Origin: Scleromatobacter sp038243995
Lineage (GTDB): Bacteria > Pseudomonadota > Gammaproteobacteria > Burkholderiales > Burkholderiaceae_C
Length of the DNA stretch: 64,000 bases
Reading direction: 5' to 3'
Assembly: GCA_038243995.1 (NCBI GenBank)
Contig: JBBRTV010000027.1
Span: forward strand, 1-64,000
Made by a program: the position numbers and the translations under genes. Below, in pieces: positions 27,744 to 36,782 of the stretch. Numbering within the stretch: position 1 is the stretch's first letter; each line of letters starts with the position of its first letter. Below the pieces are notes generated by a model. That model made no database searches, had not been told where the DNA came from, and saw only the letters and a list, made by a program, of their open reading frames with translations.

Positions 27744-28922
27744 GTGGCGAACGATTATCTCTTTACATCCGAATCGGTTTCGGAAGGTCATCCCGACAAG
27801 GTCGCGGACCAGATTTCCGATGCGATCCTCGACGCCGTTCTCGCCGTGGATCCGTTGTCGCGGGTCGCCGCGGAGACCCTCTGCAACACCGGGCTGGTCG
27901 TTCTCGCGGGCGAAATCACCACGAACGCGCACGTCGACTACATCCAGGTCGCGCGCGACACGATCAAGCGCATCGGCTACGACAACACCGAATACGGCAT
28001 CGACTACAAGGGCTGTGCCGTGCTCGTCGCCTACGACAAGCAGAGCAACGACATCGCGCAGGGCGTCGACCGCGCGAGCGACGACTACCTGAACCTCGGC
28101 GCCGGCGACCAGGGCCTGATGTTCGGCTACGCCTGCGACGAGACGCCCGAACTGATGCCCGCGCCGATCTATTACGCGCACCGGCTGGTCGAGCGCCAGG
28201 CGCAACTGCGCAAGGACGGCCGCCTGCCGTTCCTGCGCCCGGATGCGAAGAGCCAGGTCACGCTTCGCTATGTCGACGGCAAGCCGCATTCGGTCGACAC
28301 CGTCGTCCTGTCGAGCCAGCATTCGCCCGAGATGAGCGACGGCCCGAAGATGAAGGCCGAGTTCACCGAGGCGGTGATCGAGGAGATCATCAAGCCTGTC
28401 ATTCCGAAGGAATGGCTCAAGAACACCCGCTACCTGGTCAATCCGACCGGTCGCTTCGTCATCGGTGGCCCGCAGGGCGACTGCGGACTCACCGGGCGCA
28501 AGATCATCGTCGACACCTATGGCGGCGCCTGCCCGCACGGCGGCGGCGCGTTCTCGGGCAAGGATCCGACCAAGGTCGACCGCTCGGCGGCCTACGCGGC
28601 GCGCTATGTCGCCAAGAACATCGTCGCCGCGGGACTCGCCCGCCAATGCCAGATCCAGGTCGCCTACGCGATCGGTGTCGCGCGCCCGATGAACGTCACC
28701 GTCTACACGGAAGGCACCGGCGTGATCCCCGACGAGCAGCTCGCCGAATTGATCAACGCCCAGTTCGACCTGCGGCCCAAGGGCATCATCCAGATGCTCG
28801 ACCTGCTGCGTCCCATCTACGGCAAGACGGCTGCGTACGGCCACTTCGGCCGCGAGGAGCCCGAGTTCACGTGGGAGCGCACCGACCGCGCCCAATCGCT
28901 GCGCGCGGCGGCAGGCCTGTGA
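27744..28922 (+). CDS. metK: S-adenosylmethionine synthetase
   Basis: MetK makes SAM from methionine and ATP. 392 residues, the family length, starting at GTG 27744 (VANDYLFTSESVSEGHPDK) with an AGGAG site nine bases before. Family motifs are GHPDKVADQISDAILDA, GAGDQGLMFGYACDE, and the phosphate loop GGGAFSGKDPTKVDRSAAY. An earlier start would add an unrelated tail. The gene is divergent from the lipid A acyltransferases and its stop overlaps the start of the PagL-type gene by one base. Confidence 0.97.
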   Translation: MANDYLFTSESVSEGHPDKVADQISDAILDAVLAVDPLSRVAAETLCNTGLVVLAGEITTNAHVDYIQVARDTIKRIGYDNTEYGIDYKGCAVLVAYDKQSNDIAQGVDRASDDYLNLGAGDQGLMFGYACDETPELMPAPIYYAHRLVERQAQLRKDGRLPFLRPDAKSQVTLRYVDGKPHSVDTVVLSSQHSPEMSDGPKMKAEFTEAVIEEIIKPVIPKEWLKNTRYLVNPTGRFVIGGPQGDCGLTGRKIIVDTYGGACPHGGGAFSGKDPTKVDRSAAYAARYVAKNIVAAGLARQCQIQVAYAIGVARPMNVTVYTEGTGVIPDEQLAELINAQFDLRPKGIIQMLDLLRPIYGKTAAYGHFGREEPEFTWERTDRAQSLRAAAGL

Positions 28923-29635
28923 TGCGCCACCCGGCCAAGTCCGCGCGCGCCGGCGCCTGTCCCCGTCTCCCGGACGCGCTCCGCGCGGGGCTGGTGGCCG
29001 CGAGCCTCGCGCTCGGCGCCGCGGTGCCGGCGCATGCCGAGAGCTCGTCGGGCAGCGCGCTGAAGAACACCGCCATCGCGGGCACCGTGGCCACCTGGGC
29101 GGTGGCGCTGTGGCGTGGCGCGCCGGTCGGCGATTGCCTCGTCCAGGGCAACAGCAGCGGGCCCGGCGCCGATTGGGGCCTGCGCGTGCAGGCGGGCAAG
29201 GATGCGGAGCTGAAGTACGCCTCTCTCGGCGCCGAGCGCCGCGAATGCTTCCTGACGAACGCCGGCGGCTTCTCGCTCGACGTCGCGCCCGTGGTCGCGG
29301 CCGGCTTCTGGGATGCCGATTCGCAGAGTCTCTATTCGCACAAGGCCTGGGACGTGTCTTACGTGCCGATGATGCACTGGCGATACCCCGTCGCGCAGCA
29401 CACGCGCATCGACTTCGAATTCGGTATCGGCCCGACCTACCTGAGCGAGCCCGACATCGGCGATCGTCGCAAGAGCACGAGCTTCCAGTTCTCGGACCAT
29501 TTCGGCATCGGACTCGGCAGCGCCGACGGCCACTGGCGCGTCGGCTTTGCCTTCAGGCACGTCAGCAACCTGTCGATCAAGACGCCGAACGCCGCCGTCG
29601 ACTTCAAGGGCATCGCCATCGAGTGGCGGCCCTGA
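28922..29635 (+). CDS. PagL-type lipid A 3-O-deacylase
   Basis: 237 residues with a signal peptide ending near VPAHA. The mature protein is a small outer-membrane beta-barrel (FEFGIGPTYL, FQFSDHFGIGLG). PagL removes the 3-position acyl chain of lipid A. The family's catalytic His-x-Ser is HVSN, followed by the expected PN. At the position where PagL normally has its third catalytic residue, a Glu 12 residues after the Ser, this protein has Asp by my alignment. The start codon overlaps the metK stop (TGATG), an unusual operon partner; a separate promoter inside metK is possible. Confidence 0.8.
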   Translation: MRHPAKSARAGACPRLPDALRAGLVAASLALGAAVPAHAESSSGSALKNTAIAGTVATWAVALWRGAPVGDCLVQGNSSGPGADWGLRVQAGKDAELKYASLGAERRECFLTNAGGFSLDVAPVVAAGFWDADSQSLYSHKAWDVSYVPMMHWRYPVAQHTRIDFEFGIGPTYLSEPDIGDRRKSTSFQFSDHFGIGLGSADGHWRVGFAFRHVSNLSIKTPNAAVDFKGIAIEWRP

Positions 29636-29699
29636 ATCTGCGCGGGCTTGCGCGGGCGGGCGGGCACCGGCGCCCGCGCGCGGCGGGCGGGGGGGCGAC

Positions 29700-30845
29700 C
29701 TACTGGACGATTTTGCCGCCGGCCCCGAACATCGCGAAATCAACGTAGGTCGATCCCGGTCGCTCTCTTTCCGTGAAATCGATGCGGTAGTCGCCCACAT
29801 CCAGCTTGGCGTGCGCGAGCGCCACGGAGACGTTCTCTGGCGTCGGCTTCGGAATCCCCTCGAGCACCTTCACCAGGGTCTTGGCCGCGACGAATCCTTC
29901 GATCGAGCGTGCCGACAGGTGCTTGTCGCTCGACGCGCCGCGCAGTTGCGCGTATTCGCGCACCAGGTTGCGCTGTGTCTGTTGCGCCAGCGGCAACACG
30001 ACCGAGAACGCGAACCCGCGCACGCCTTCGGGGCCGAGGGCCCGCAGCATGGCGTCGGTATCGACGATGGACATGCCGTACAAGGTGCCCGGGCCTTTCG
30101 CGGCCTTGTACTGGCGGACGAATTCGATCGCCGCCGCGGTCGTCGCGCCCACGAACACGACCTGCGGCTCGGACTTGGCGATCTCGCCGACCGCCTTCTC
30201 GACGGCGACGGTGTTGCGTGCGTAGCCGGCGCTGCTCGCCACGGTGATCCCGAACTTCTTCGCGGCCGTGTCGACGCCCGAGAGAACGTCCTGGCCGAAG
30301 GCGTCCTCCTGGTAGAGCACGGCGACCCGACGCATGCCCAGCGACGAAATCTCCTTGAACAGGCGGCTGATCTCGTCGCGGTAGCCCGCCTTGGTGACGT
30401 ACATGTAGGGCGCGTTCACCACGGAAGCGGCGCCGGAGACCGCGCCCACCATCGAGGTCTTGTGCTGCTGCAGCACGCCGTCCCTGGCGAGGGCCTCGAG
30501 ACTGACCGTCGAGATGGTGCAGATCAACGCGGCGGGCGCCTCGCTGGCGATCAGTTCCTTGGTGAGGCGGACGGTTTCCGGCGCCTTCTGCGCGTCGTCC
30601 CGGGTCACGAGCCGGATCTGGCGGCCGTGGACGCCGCCGCGGGCATTGACGGCGTCGAAGTACAACGCCGCGCCGGCATGTATGGCATTGCCCGAGACCG
30701 CCTGGGGGCCGCTGAACGGCGCCACCTGGCCGATGACGATGTCCTCCGCGCACGCGACGCCAGGGGCGCCGACAAGGGCGGCGATCGTCGCCACTGTTCC
30801 CAGCGTGTGCTGCCACCAGCAGGTCGTCGACGCGTTCGAATTCAT
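29700..30845 (-). CDS. Branched-chain amino acid-type ABC transporter substrate-binding protein
   Basis: About 381 residues with a signal peptide ending near GVACAE and the periplasmic binding protein fold of the LivK group. It shows IVIGQVAPFSGPQAVSG at the start and GMRRVAVLYQEDAFGQDV midway. No permease or ATPase gene is beside it, so it is either an orphan binding protein or a sensor component. An ATG 4 codons upstream (30857) is also possible. True ligand unknown. Confidence 0.87.
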   Translation of the reverse strand: MNSNASTTCWWQHTLGTVATIAALVGAPGVACAEDIVIGQVAPFSGPQAVSGNAIHAGAALYFDAVNARGGVHGRQIRLVTRDDAQKAPETVRLTKELIASEAPAALICTISTVSLEALARDGVLQQHKTSMVGAVSGAASVVNAPYMYVTKAGYRDEISRLFKEISSLGMRRVAVLYQEDAFGQDVLSGVDTAAKKFGITVASSAGYARNTVAVEKAVGEIAKSEPQVVFVGATTAAAIEFVRQYKAAKGPGTLYGMSIVDTDAMLRALGPEGVRGFAFSVVLPLAQQTQRNLVREYAQLRGASSDKHLSARSIEGFVAAKTLVKVLEGIPKPTPENVSVALAHAKLDVGDYRIDFTERERPGSTYVDFAMFGAGGKIVQ

Positions 30846-30973
30846 CTCACTGACCACCTTTTCAGGGCGCCGACGGCGCGGTGATCAATGGTAAGCACTT
30901 ACTGCTGAAATTCGGCCGGCGAGTCCCGCCTTGCGTGCGCACTTGTTGGCACGCGCCGTCTGCGGATGAGTTC

Positions 30974-31759
30974 TCAGGCCGCGGTGGCCGTCGCTCTCCG
31001 GCGGCGCAGGCGTCGCCATCGCAGCGCTGCGGCGCGCAGCCAGACCTCGCGCAGGATCCAGCCGCCCGCCCAGATGGCGACGCCGGCGAACAGCGTGTCG
31101 CTGAGGAAGTGCCCGCCCTGGGCAATACGCGCGAGGCTCGCGACCGCGCCCCAGCCCAACCCGATCCAGAACCATCGACGCCGGGTCGCGACGCTGCCCA
31201 TCAGTCCGATGGACATCAGGATGAACCCCGACGTGGCATGGCCGCTGACGAACGAGCAGTTGTGACTGCATTGATCGGTGGGCAGGAGCGCCGGCGAGAA
31301 ATGCTGCGTGCCGCCGAACTGGGTCACCTGGACCGGGCGCGCGCGCCCCCAGTATTCCTTCAGGCCGGCGTTGACCAGCAGGCCGGAGGACAGGATGCTG
31401 ACCCAGGCCAGCGCCGCCAGGCGGCGCGACCAGCGCGCGCCCGCCGGGTTCGGGCGCCAGATCGAGACGACGATCACGATCACCCCGACGATGGCGTAGA
31501 TCCGTCCGGAAATCGGAATGCCCACGTAGAGGAACCTGACCCAGGGCCAGCTGTCGCCGACGAACGCGCCCCCCGCCGTGCGGAACCGGGCGCTCGTCCA
31601 CAGGTCGAGCTGCGGCCACGCGGTGAACACCCAGGCGAGCAGCAGTGTGACAGCCAGGCCGATCCAGCCAGCGCGGGAGCGCGCGCGCCAGCCGCGGCGC
31701 GGCGCGCGGGGTAGCGCGGCGGGCGCCGGGCGCGGGAAAGGAGGCTGGGAAGATGTCAT
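30974..31759 (-). CDS. PAP2 family membrane phosphatase
   Basis: 261 residues, six predicted membrane segments. The PAP2 phosphatase signature is complete: KEYWGRARP (KX6RP), FVSGHA, and RIAQGGHFLSD (RX5HX3D). Such enzymes dephosphorylate lipid pyrophosphates (undecaprenyl-PP), phosphatidylglycerophosphate or lipid A (LpxE). The run of Arg/Pro/Ala at both ends is cytoplasmic. It directly follows the ArnT-like transferase by 42 bp, so a role in lipid-linked sugar or lipid A handling is likely. Confidence 0.85.
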   Translation of the reverse strand: MTSSQPPFPRPAPAALPRAPRRGWRARSRAGWIGLAVTLLLAWVFTAWPQLDLWTSARFRTAGGAFVGDSWPWVRFLYVGIPISGRIYAIVGVIVIVVSIWRPNPAGARWSRRLAALAWVSILSSGLLVNAGLKEYWGRARPVQVTQFGGTQHFSPALLPTDQCSHNCSFVSGHATSGFILMSIGLMGSVATRRRWFWIGLGWGAVASLARIAQGGHFLSDTLFAGVAIWAGGWILREVWLRAAALRWRRLRRRRATATAA

Positions 31760-31801
31760 TGGATCAGCGGGGTCAACGGGGCGGTCGGCTCGAACGCGGG
31801 C

Positions 31802-34507
31802 TCAGGGAGTCTGCTTGCGGACGGCCTTCTTCTGGCCGTGCTCCTGCCCGGGGGGCGCAGGCGTCGCGGGCGCCGACGCGGCCCGCGCCTGCGTGGCATT
31901 GGCCGCGGCCTGGCTCGCGGCGGCGGCCGCCACTTCGGCCAGCTTCGCGGCCGCCGAAGCCGCCGCCGCCGCGACCGCCGCGGCACTCGCCGCTTCGGCC
32001 GCCGTGTTGGCGGCGCCGATACGTGCGAGCGGCTCCGACGCGGCCGACGCCGGACGCACCAGCGCATAGCCGCGCACCTGTTCGACGACCTCGAGCCGTT
32101 CGAGGTCGGACGGCGTCAGCCGGTCGACACGCGTCAGGGCCCAATCGCCGCCGGCCGGTTCACGGCGCTCGACCGTCTGCCCCAGGTAATAGGCGATGCT
32201 GGGCTGGTGCAGCTTCCACTGCACGAGCCGCTGGTGATCGAGCAGGTTCAGCTGCGCCAGCGGCAACGTGCTGGCGAGCCTGCGGATCGGTTCCTGCAGG
32301 GTCTGGGCCCACCAGGGCAGCACGGCGATGACGAGCCAGCCGGCCATCAGCAGCGCGGCGGCGAGCGCGCCGTCCGCCTCGCTCAGGTAGCTGCGGACGT
32401 TGGGAATCCAGATCGTCAGCGCGAACACGAGCAGGCCGATCGGCACCGAAAGCCAGATCCACGGCGCCGCGGGGGCGGTCGACAGCAGCGTCCGGTACAG
32501 CCCGTCCTGGGTGGTCGCGCTCACCGAGTGCGCTATCCAGGGGCTGGCTGCACCCAGCAGCACGCCGGCGAGAATCGTCAGGAACAGCGCGACGCGAACG
32601 CCGCGCCGCACGGCGACCAGTTCCTGCGCGGCCAGCAGCATCAGCGGCGTGAAGCCGTAGAGCACGTAATGCGGCAGCTTGGTGCCCGAAAGCGAGAAGA
32701 ACACGAGCACGAAGCCCAGCCACAGCAGGAGGAACCTGCCGAGGGGCTCCTTCCAGCGCGTGCGCACGTGCAGGGCGATCGGCCAGAGCAGCGGCGCCCA
32801 CGGCATCATCGCGAGCGGCAGCAGCTCGAAGTAGTAGAAGAGGCTGCCCGCATGCCCCTCGAGCGAGCCCGTGAAGCGCTGCAGGTTGTGATGCAGCAGG
32901 AAGCCGTCGACGAACGCCATGCCGTGGCGCCACAGCGCATAGGCGTACCAGGGTGCAGCGATGCCCGCCATCAGCAGCCACGCCCAGCGGTCGCTGACCA
33001 GTCGCATGAGCCGCGAGCGATCGCGCCCGAACAGCAGCCAAAGGCCGGCCGCCCCGGCGGGGATCAGCAGCGCGACCGGCCCCTTGGCCAGCAGACCGAG
33101 CCCGATCCAGGCGAACGCGCGTCGGCGCGGCGCCGCCTGGCCGTTCTCGAGATGGCGCCAGAGATCGAGTGTCGACAGCGTCAGCAGCAGGTTGAGCAGC
33201 GAATCGGCGGTCGCGGCGCGGCCGATGAGCATCGGAAGCAGGCTCGTCGCCAGGATGCCGGCCGCCGCGATCGCGACTTGCGGGCCGAAGCGTCGCCAGG
33301 CGAACTGGCCGAGCGCCATGCACCAGAAGAACGCACACAGCGCGGACGGCAGCCGCACCGCGAATTCGTTGACTCCGAAGGTCTTGAGGCTGATCGCCTG
33401 CAGCCAGTAGATGAGGATGGGTTTGTCGAAGCGGTCGACGCCGTTGAGCGTCGTGCTGCCCCAGTCGTGGCCGGCGACCAGTTCGCGCGTCGCCTCGGCG
33501 AAGGCGCCCTCGTCGACGTCGAACAACGGCGCGGCGCCCAGGCGTGCGATCCACAGCGCCAGCAGCAGCGTCATCAGCGCCCCGAGCAGGCGCAACGACG
33601 GTGTCGCGGCCTGCGCGCGGCGCATGGGCGCGGCCACGGCGATGACGGTGTCGGCGTCGGGCTCGGCCGACTGCAGGTTGGCCGAGGCGTGCTGCATCAC
33701 CAGCGTGTCGAAAGCGCTGGGCGGGGCGAAGTCGGTCTCGTCGTCGGGCAAGGCGGGTCTTGATGGCGGCAAGGCCGGCGTCGCCGCGGGCGGCGGCATG
33801 GGCGCCGCGCGCACGGGCGCGGGGGCGATCGTGCGGAAACTCGGGGCCGGGGCGGGGGCGGGCCTGGGCGGCGTCGCCGGCGCTGCGACCGGCGCGTGCG
33901 GCGGGGCCGGCGGTGTCTTCGACAACTGCGCGGTCGATGCCTGCCACATGGTCGGCGACGGCGGCACGTGGGCCTCCGGCGCGAGCGGCGAGCCGATCTT
34001 CTCGAGCAGCTCGGAAATCGATACCGCAGGCGGCGGTGGCGCCGGCGGCGGGACGAAGGCCGCCGGGGCCGGGGCTGCCGCGATCGGCGACTGGAGCAGG
34101 GGCTCGGGCGGCTCGTCGGCCGGGCGCGCGGGGACGTAGCCGGGCCGCTCGTCGCTGACCACGATGCCGGGCGCCGGCAGGTCGGGCTTCGCCGGCGCGC
34201 CGGGAGCGCGTCGCGGTTCGGGCAACGGAGCCGCAGCGACGTTGAATGTGAGCGAAGGCGCAGCCTCCGGTTCTGCGGAACCGGAGCCGAACAGGTCGTC
34301 GTAGGGCATCAGCGGCCCCGGGTCGCCGACGGCCGGCGCCGCGGGAGCCGGCCGGGTTGCCGGTGGGGTTGCCGGCGGGGTTGCCGGCGCTGCCGTGCTG
34401 GCGCCGACGGCAGTCGGCGCCCCTTGAGGCTGCCCGGCCGGTGGCAAGGGAGCAGGCAATGGTGCTGGCGGCGGGGAGGACGGCGGAGGCGGGGGCAGGG
34501 CCGGCAT
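31802..34507 (-). CDS. ArnT-like glycosyltransferase with long Pro-rich N-terminus
   Basis: About 901 residues from the ATG at 34507. Roughly residues 1-310 form a proline/alanine-rich, disordered, cytoplasmic extension. A multi-pass GT83 (ArnT/PMT-type) domain follows: a first luminal loop with the conserved acidic pair (FDVDEGAFAEATRELV) and then about ten membrane segments. ArnT transfers a sugar from undecaprenyl phosphate to lipid A. A final 70 residues are almost pure Ala, Ser and Gln, probably a long helix. The extensions are far beyond the roughly 550 residues of E. coli ArnT. It follows the GT2 gene by 55 bp, suggesting that enzyme makes its donor. Confidence 0.8.
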   Translation of the reverse strand: MPALPPPPPSSPPPAPLPAPLPPAGQPQGAPTAVGASTAAPATPPATPPATRPAPAAPAVGDPGPLMPYDDLFGSGSAEPEAAPSLTFNVAAAPLPEPRRAPGAPAKPDLPAPGIVVSDERPGYVPARPADEPPEPLLQSPIAAAPAPAAFVPPPAPPPPAVSISELLEKIGSPLAPEAHVPPSPTMWQASTAQLSKTPPAPPHAPVAAPATPPRPAPAPAPSFRTIAPAPVRAAPMPPPAATPALPPSRPALPDDETDFAPPSAFDTLVMQHASANLQSAEPDADTVIAVAAPMRRAQAATPSLRLLGALMTLLLALWIARLGAAPLFDVDEGAFAEATRELVAGHDWGSTTLNGVDRFDKPILIYWLQAISLKTFGVNEFAVRLPSALCAFFWCMALGQFAWRRFGPQVAIAAAGILATSLLPMLIGRAATADSLLNLLLTLSTLDLWRHLENGQAAPRRRAFAWIGLGLLAKGPVALLIPAGAAGLWLLFGRDRSRLMRLVSDRWAWLLMAGIAAPWYAYALWRHGMAFVDGFLLHHNLQRFTGSLEGHAGSLFYYFELLPLAMMPWAPLLWPIALHVRTRWKEPLGRFLLLWLGFVLVFFSLSGTKLPHYVLYGFTPLMLLAAQELVAVRRGVRVALFLTILAGVLLGAASPWIAHSVSATTQDGLYRTLLSTAPAAPWIWLSVPIGLLVFALTIWIPNVRSYLSEADGALAAALLMAGWLVIAVLPWWAQTLQEPIRRLASTLPLAQLNLLDHQRLVQWKLHQPSIAYYLGQTVERREPAGGDWALTRVDRLTPSDLERLEVVEQVRGYALVRPASAASEPLARIGAANTAAEAASAAAVAAAAASAAAKLAEVAAAAASQAAANATQARAASAPATPAPPGQEHGQKKAVRKQTP

Positions 34508-34562
34508 CGACTGCTTCGGTGGACGTGGGGGTTGCGTGCGCGTGGCGGGGAAGCGTCGCGGG

Positions 34563-35681
34563 TCAGCGCAGCGTGTGCCAGGCCGCGTCGTCGGACGGAT
34601 TCTGGCCCTGGCCGTGATGGTAGGGCTGCGCATGCCGGCCGTCATAGTAGATGCGGATCAGCAGCTCGGCCAGCACGCCCGTGAGGAGCAGCTGCAGGCC
34701 GGCGATCACCATGAAGAAGCCCAGCGTCAGCAGCGGCCGGCCGCCGACCGACTGCCCCATGATCTTGAGCACCGCCATCCAGCCCAGGATCACGAAGCCG
34801 ATGCCGCCGGTCGCCAGCCCGATGCCGCCGAAGAAGTGCCCCGGCCGCGTGCCGTAGTTCAGGAAGAAGTGCATCGACAGCAGGTCGGTGATCACGCGGA
34901 ACGTGCGCGACAGGCCGTACTTGGAGGTGCCCGCGACGCGCGCGCGGTGGTTCACCGGCAACTCGTCCATGCGCTGCGGCGAGGTGACCGTTGCCAGCCA
35001 AGCCGGGATGAAGCGATGCATCTCTCCGTAGAGCCTGACCTCGCGCAGCACCGAGCCGCGGAATGCCTTCAGGCTGCAGCCCAGGTCATTGAACTGCAGG
35101 CCGGTGGACTTGCGGATCAGGTGGTTGGCGATGCGCGACGGCACCTTGCGCAGCCAGAAACCGTCCTGGCGGAACTTGCGCCAGCCGGCCACGAGGTCGA
35201 GGTCGCCCGTGAGCAGGCGCGCGACGAGCTTGGGGATGTCGCGCGGGTCGTTCTGCAGGTCGCCGTCCATCGTGACGATGACGTCGCCGCGCGAGGCGTC
35301 GATGCCGGCCTGCATGGCCGCCGTCTGGCGGAAGTTGCGCCACAGCCGGATGACGCGAATATGCGGGCCGATCGTCGCGGCGTGGCGGTCGAGCGCGGCG
35401 CCCGTGCCGTCGCGGCTGCCGTCGTCGACCACCAGCAGCTCCCAAGGGAAGGGGTAGTCGAGCAGGGCGGCGTTGACCTCGTCGATCAGCGGCACGGCGT
35501 TCTCGACCTCGTTGTACATCGGCACGACGACGGACAGGCGGTGGTACGGCACGCCGTCGACGTCGAGCGCGCCGTGCTGCCCGAATCCGGCCGTGGCGAT
35601 CGAGTGGGGGGCGACGCCGGAGGCGCCGGCCGGAAGCGACGCCGAGGGCAGGGCTTGCTCGTCGGTGGAACTTGCGGTCAT
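34563..35681 (-). CDS. GT2 polyprenyl-phosphate glycosyltransferase (ArnC/GtrB-like)
   Basis: 372 residues. After an N-terminal extension of about 45 residues the GT2 domain reads LSVVVPMYNEVENA, VVDDGSRDGT and the metal-binding DGDLQNDP. Two C-terminal membrane segments finish the protein, as in enzymes that move a sugar from a nucleotide to undecaprenyl phosphate (ArnC, GtrB, DPM1). The next gene downstream is an ArnT-like transferase, the usual consumer of such products. The start overlaps the stop of the flippase-like gene by 4 bp (ATGA at 35678-35681). Confidence 0.88.
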   Translation of the reverse strand: MTASSTDEQALPSASLPAGASGVAPHSIATAGFGQHGALDVDGVPYHRLSVVVPMYNEVENAVPLIDEVNAALLDYPFPWELLVVDDGSRDGTGAALDRHAATIGPHIRVIRLWRNFRQTAAMQAGIDASRGDVIVTMDGDLQNDPRDIPKLVARLLTGDLDLVAGWRKFRQDGFWLRKVPSRIANHLIRKSTGLQFNDLGCSLKAFRGSVLREVRLYGEMHRFIPAWLATVTSPQRMDELPVNHRARVAGTSKYGLSRTFRVITDLLSMHFFLNYGTRPGHFFGGIGLATGGIGFVILGWMAVLKIMGQSVGGRPLLTLGFFMVIAGLQLLLTGVLAELLIRIYYDGRHAQPYHHGQGQNPSDDAAWHTLR

Positions 35682-36736
35682 GTCGAACTTTCTGGCGTCC
35701 GCGACGGACGCACGATCAGGGAAAAGACGAGTGCGGTGGTCAGCGCCACCACCACCATCAGCGCGTGCACGGCCAGCGCAGCACCGAAGATCAGTCGGTG
35801 ATTGTCGGTGTTTGTGGCGCCGGTCTGCGCGATGGGGCCCAGGCTTGCCTTGCCGGAGCGCGCGGGGGGCGCGGAAGTCGCGCCGGCGACGGGTGCCGGC
35901 GCACCGTGGCGGACCTGCGCGCCGACGGCCACGCCCGCTTCGTAGGTGCCGACGCCGGCGGGCGCCTGCAGCGGCAGCACCGCGGCGAGTTCGCCCCCCA
36001 GCGCCCCGGCGAACGCGCTCGCGTAAGGCAGGTCGGCCAGCGGCGCCAGCAGCGCGCCGACGACCCCCAGCTTCAACACCCAGTTGGCCACCGCGTACCC
36101 CCACGCCCGGCGTCCGCCACGCGCGGCGCGGAACGCGCCGGCGATCTTCGCGACCAGGTGCCACAGCTTGCGGCCGGTGGCAGCGGCGGCGTGCGCGCGT
36201 GCGCGGGCGAAGCGCGCCCGCACGTGGACGTGCCGCACGAGCGCCGGCAGCAGCGTCGCGGCGACGCCGATCGCGGCCAGCGCGAATCCGATGCGCCAGG
36301 CCAGCGGCGCCGGCACCAGGATCGCGATGCCGAGCACGCCGAGCACCATTGCGTCCTGCAGGCGCAGCCAGAGCAGGCTGGCCGCCGCGTCCCCGAGGCC
36401 GACGCCCCAGCGTCGATGGAGCAGGAATGCATAGCTGGCCTCGCCCGAGCGCATCGGCAGCAGGTTGATGGCGGCGTTGTGCAGCAAGGTGATCTGCAGG
36501 CATTCGCGGTAGCCCAGCCCCAGCGGCGCCAGCTTCCACGCCCACTCCGCGCGCAGGCGACCTGCGCGCAGCGCGTAGGTCGCGCTCATGCCCAGTGTCG
36601 CGGCGACCCAGCCCTGCCACGGCACCGTGGCGACGCGTTGCGCCAGCAGCGCCCAGGGCGTGAATGCGACGAGGACGGCGAGCAGCGCGACGCCCGCGCC
36701 TATGCTCAGCGCCGCGATCCAGCGCGCGCGCGTCAT
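35678..36736 (-). CDS. Flippase-like/LPG-synthase-type membrane protein
   Basis: 352 residues, about eight membrane segments, of the LPG_synthase_TM (UPF0104/AglD) family. Family marks are NLLPMRSGEASYAFLL and the loop LPLQAPAGVGTYEAG. Some members transfer lysine to phosphatidylglycerol, but those have an extra C-terminal domain that is absent here; most others are of unknown role and often sit with lipid-linked glycosyltransferases. The ATG at 36736 places the first segment at the N-terminus. It overlaps the GT2 gene, so the pair is coupled. Confidence 0.8.
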   Translation of the reverse strand: MTRARWIAALSIGAGVALLAVLVAFTPWALLAQRVATVPWQGWVAATLGMSATYALRAGRLRAEWAWKLAPLGLGYRECLQITLLHNAAINLLPMRSGEASYAFLLHRRWGVGLGDAAASLLWLRLQDAMVLGVLGIAILVPAPLAWRIGFALAAIGVAATLLPALVRHVHVRARFARARAHAAAATGRKLWHLVAKIAGAFRAARGGRRAWGYAVANWVLKLGVVGALLAPLADLPYASAFAGALGGELAAVLPLQAPAGVGTYEAGVAVGAQVRHGAPAPVAGATSAPPARSGKASLGPIAQTGATNTDNHRLIFGAALAVHALMVVVALTTALVFSLIVRPSRTPESST

Positions 36737-36782
36737 GGCCACGTGGGGACTGCGGACGCCACCGTCGCAGGGCGCGCGCGGC

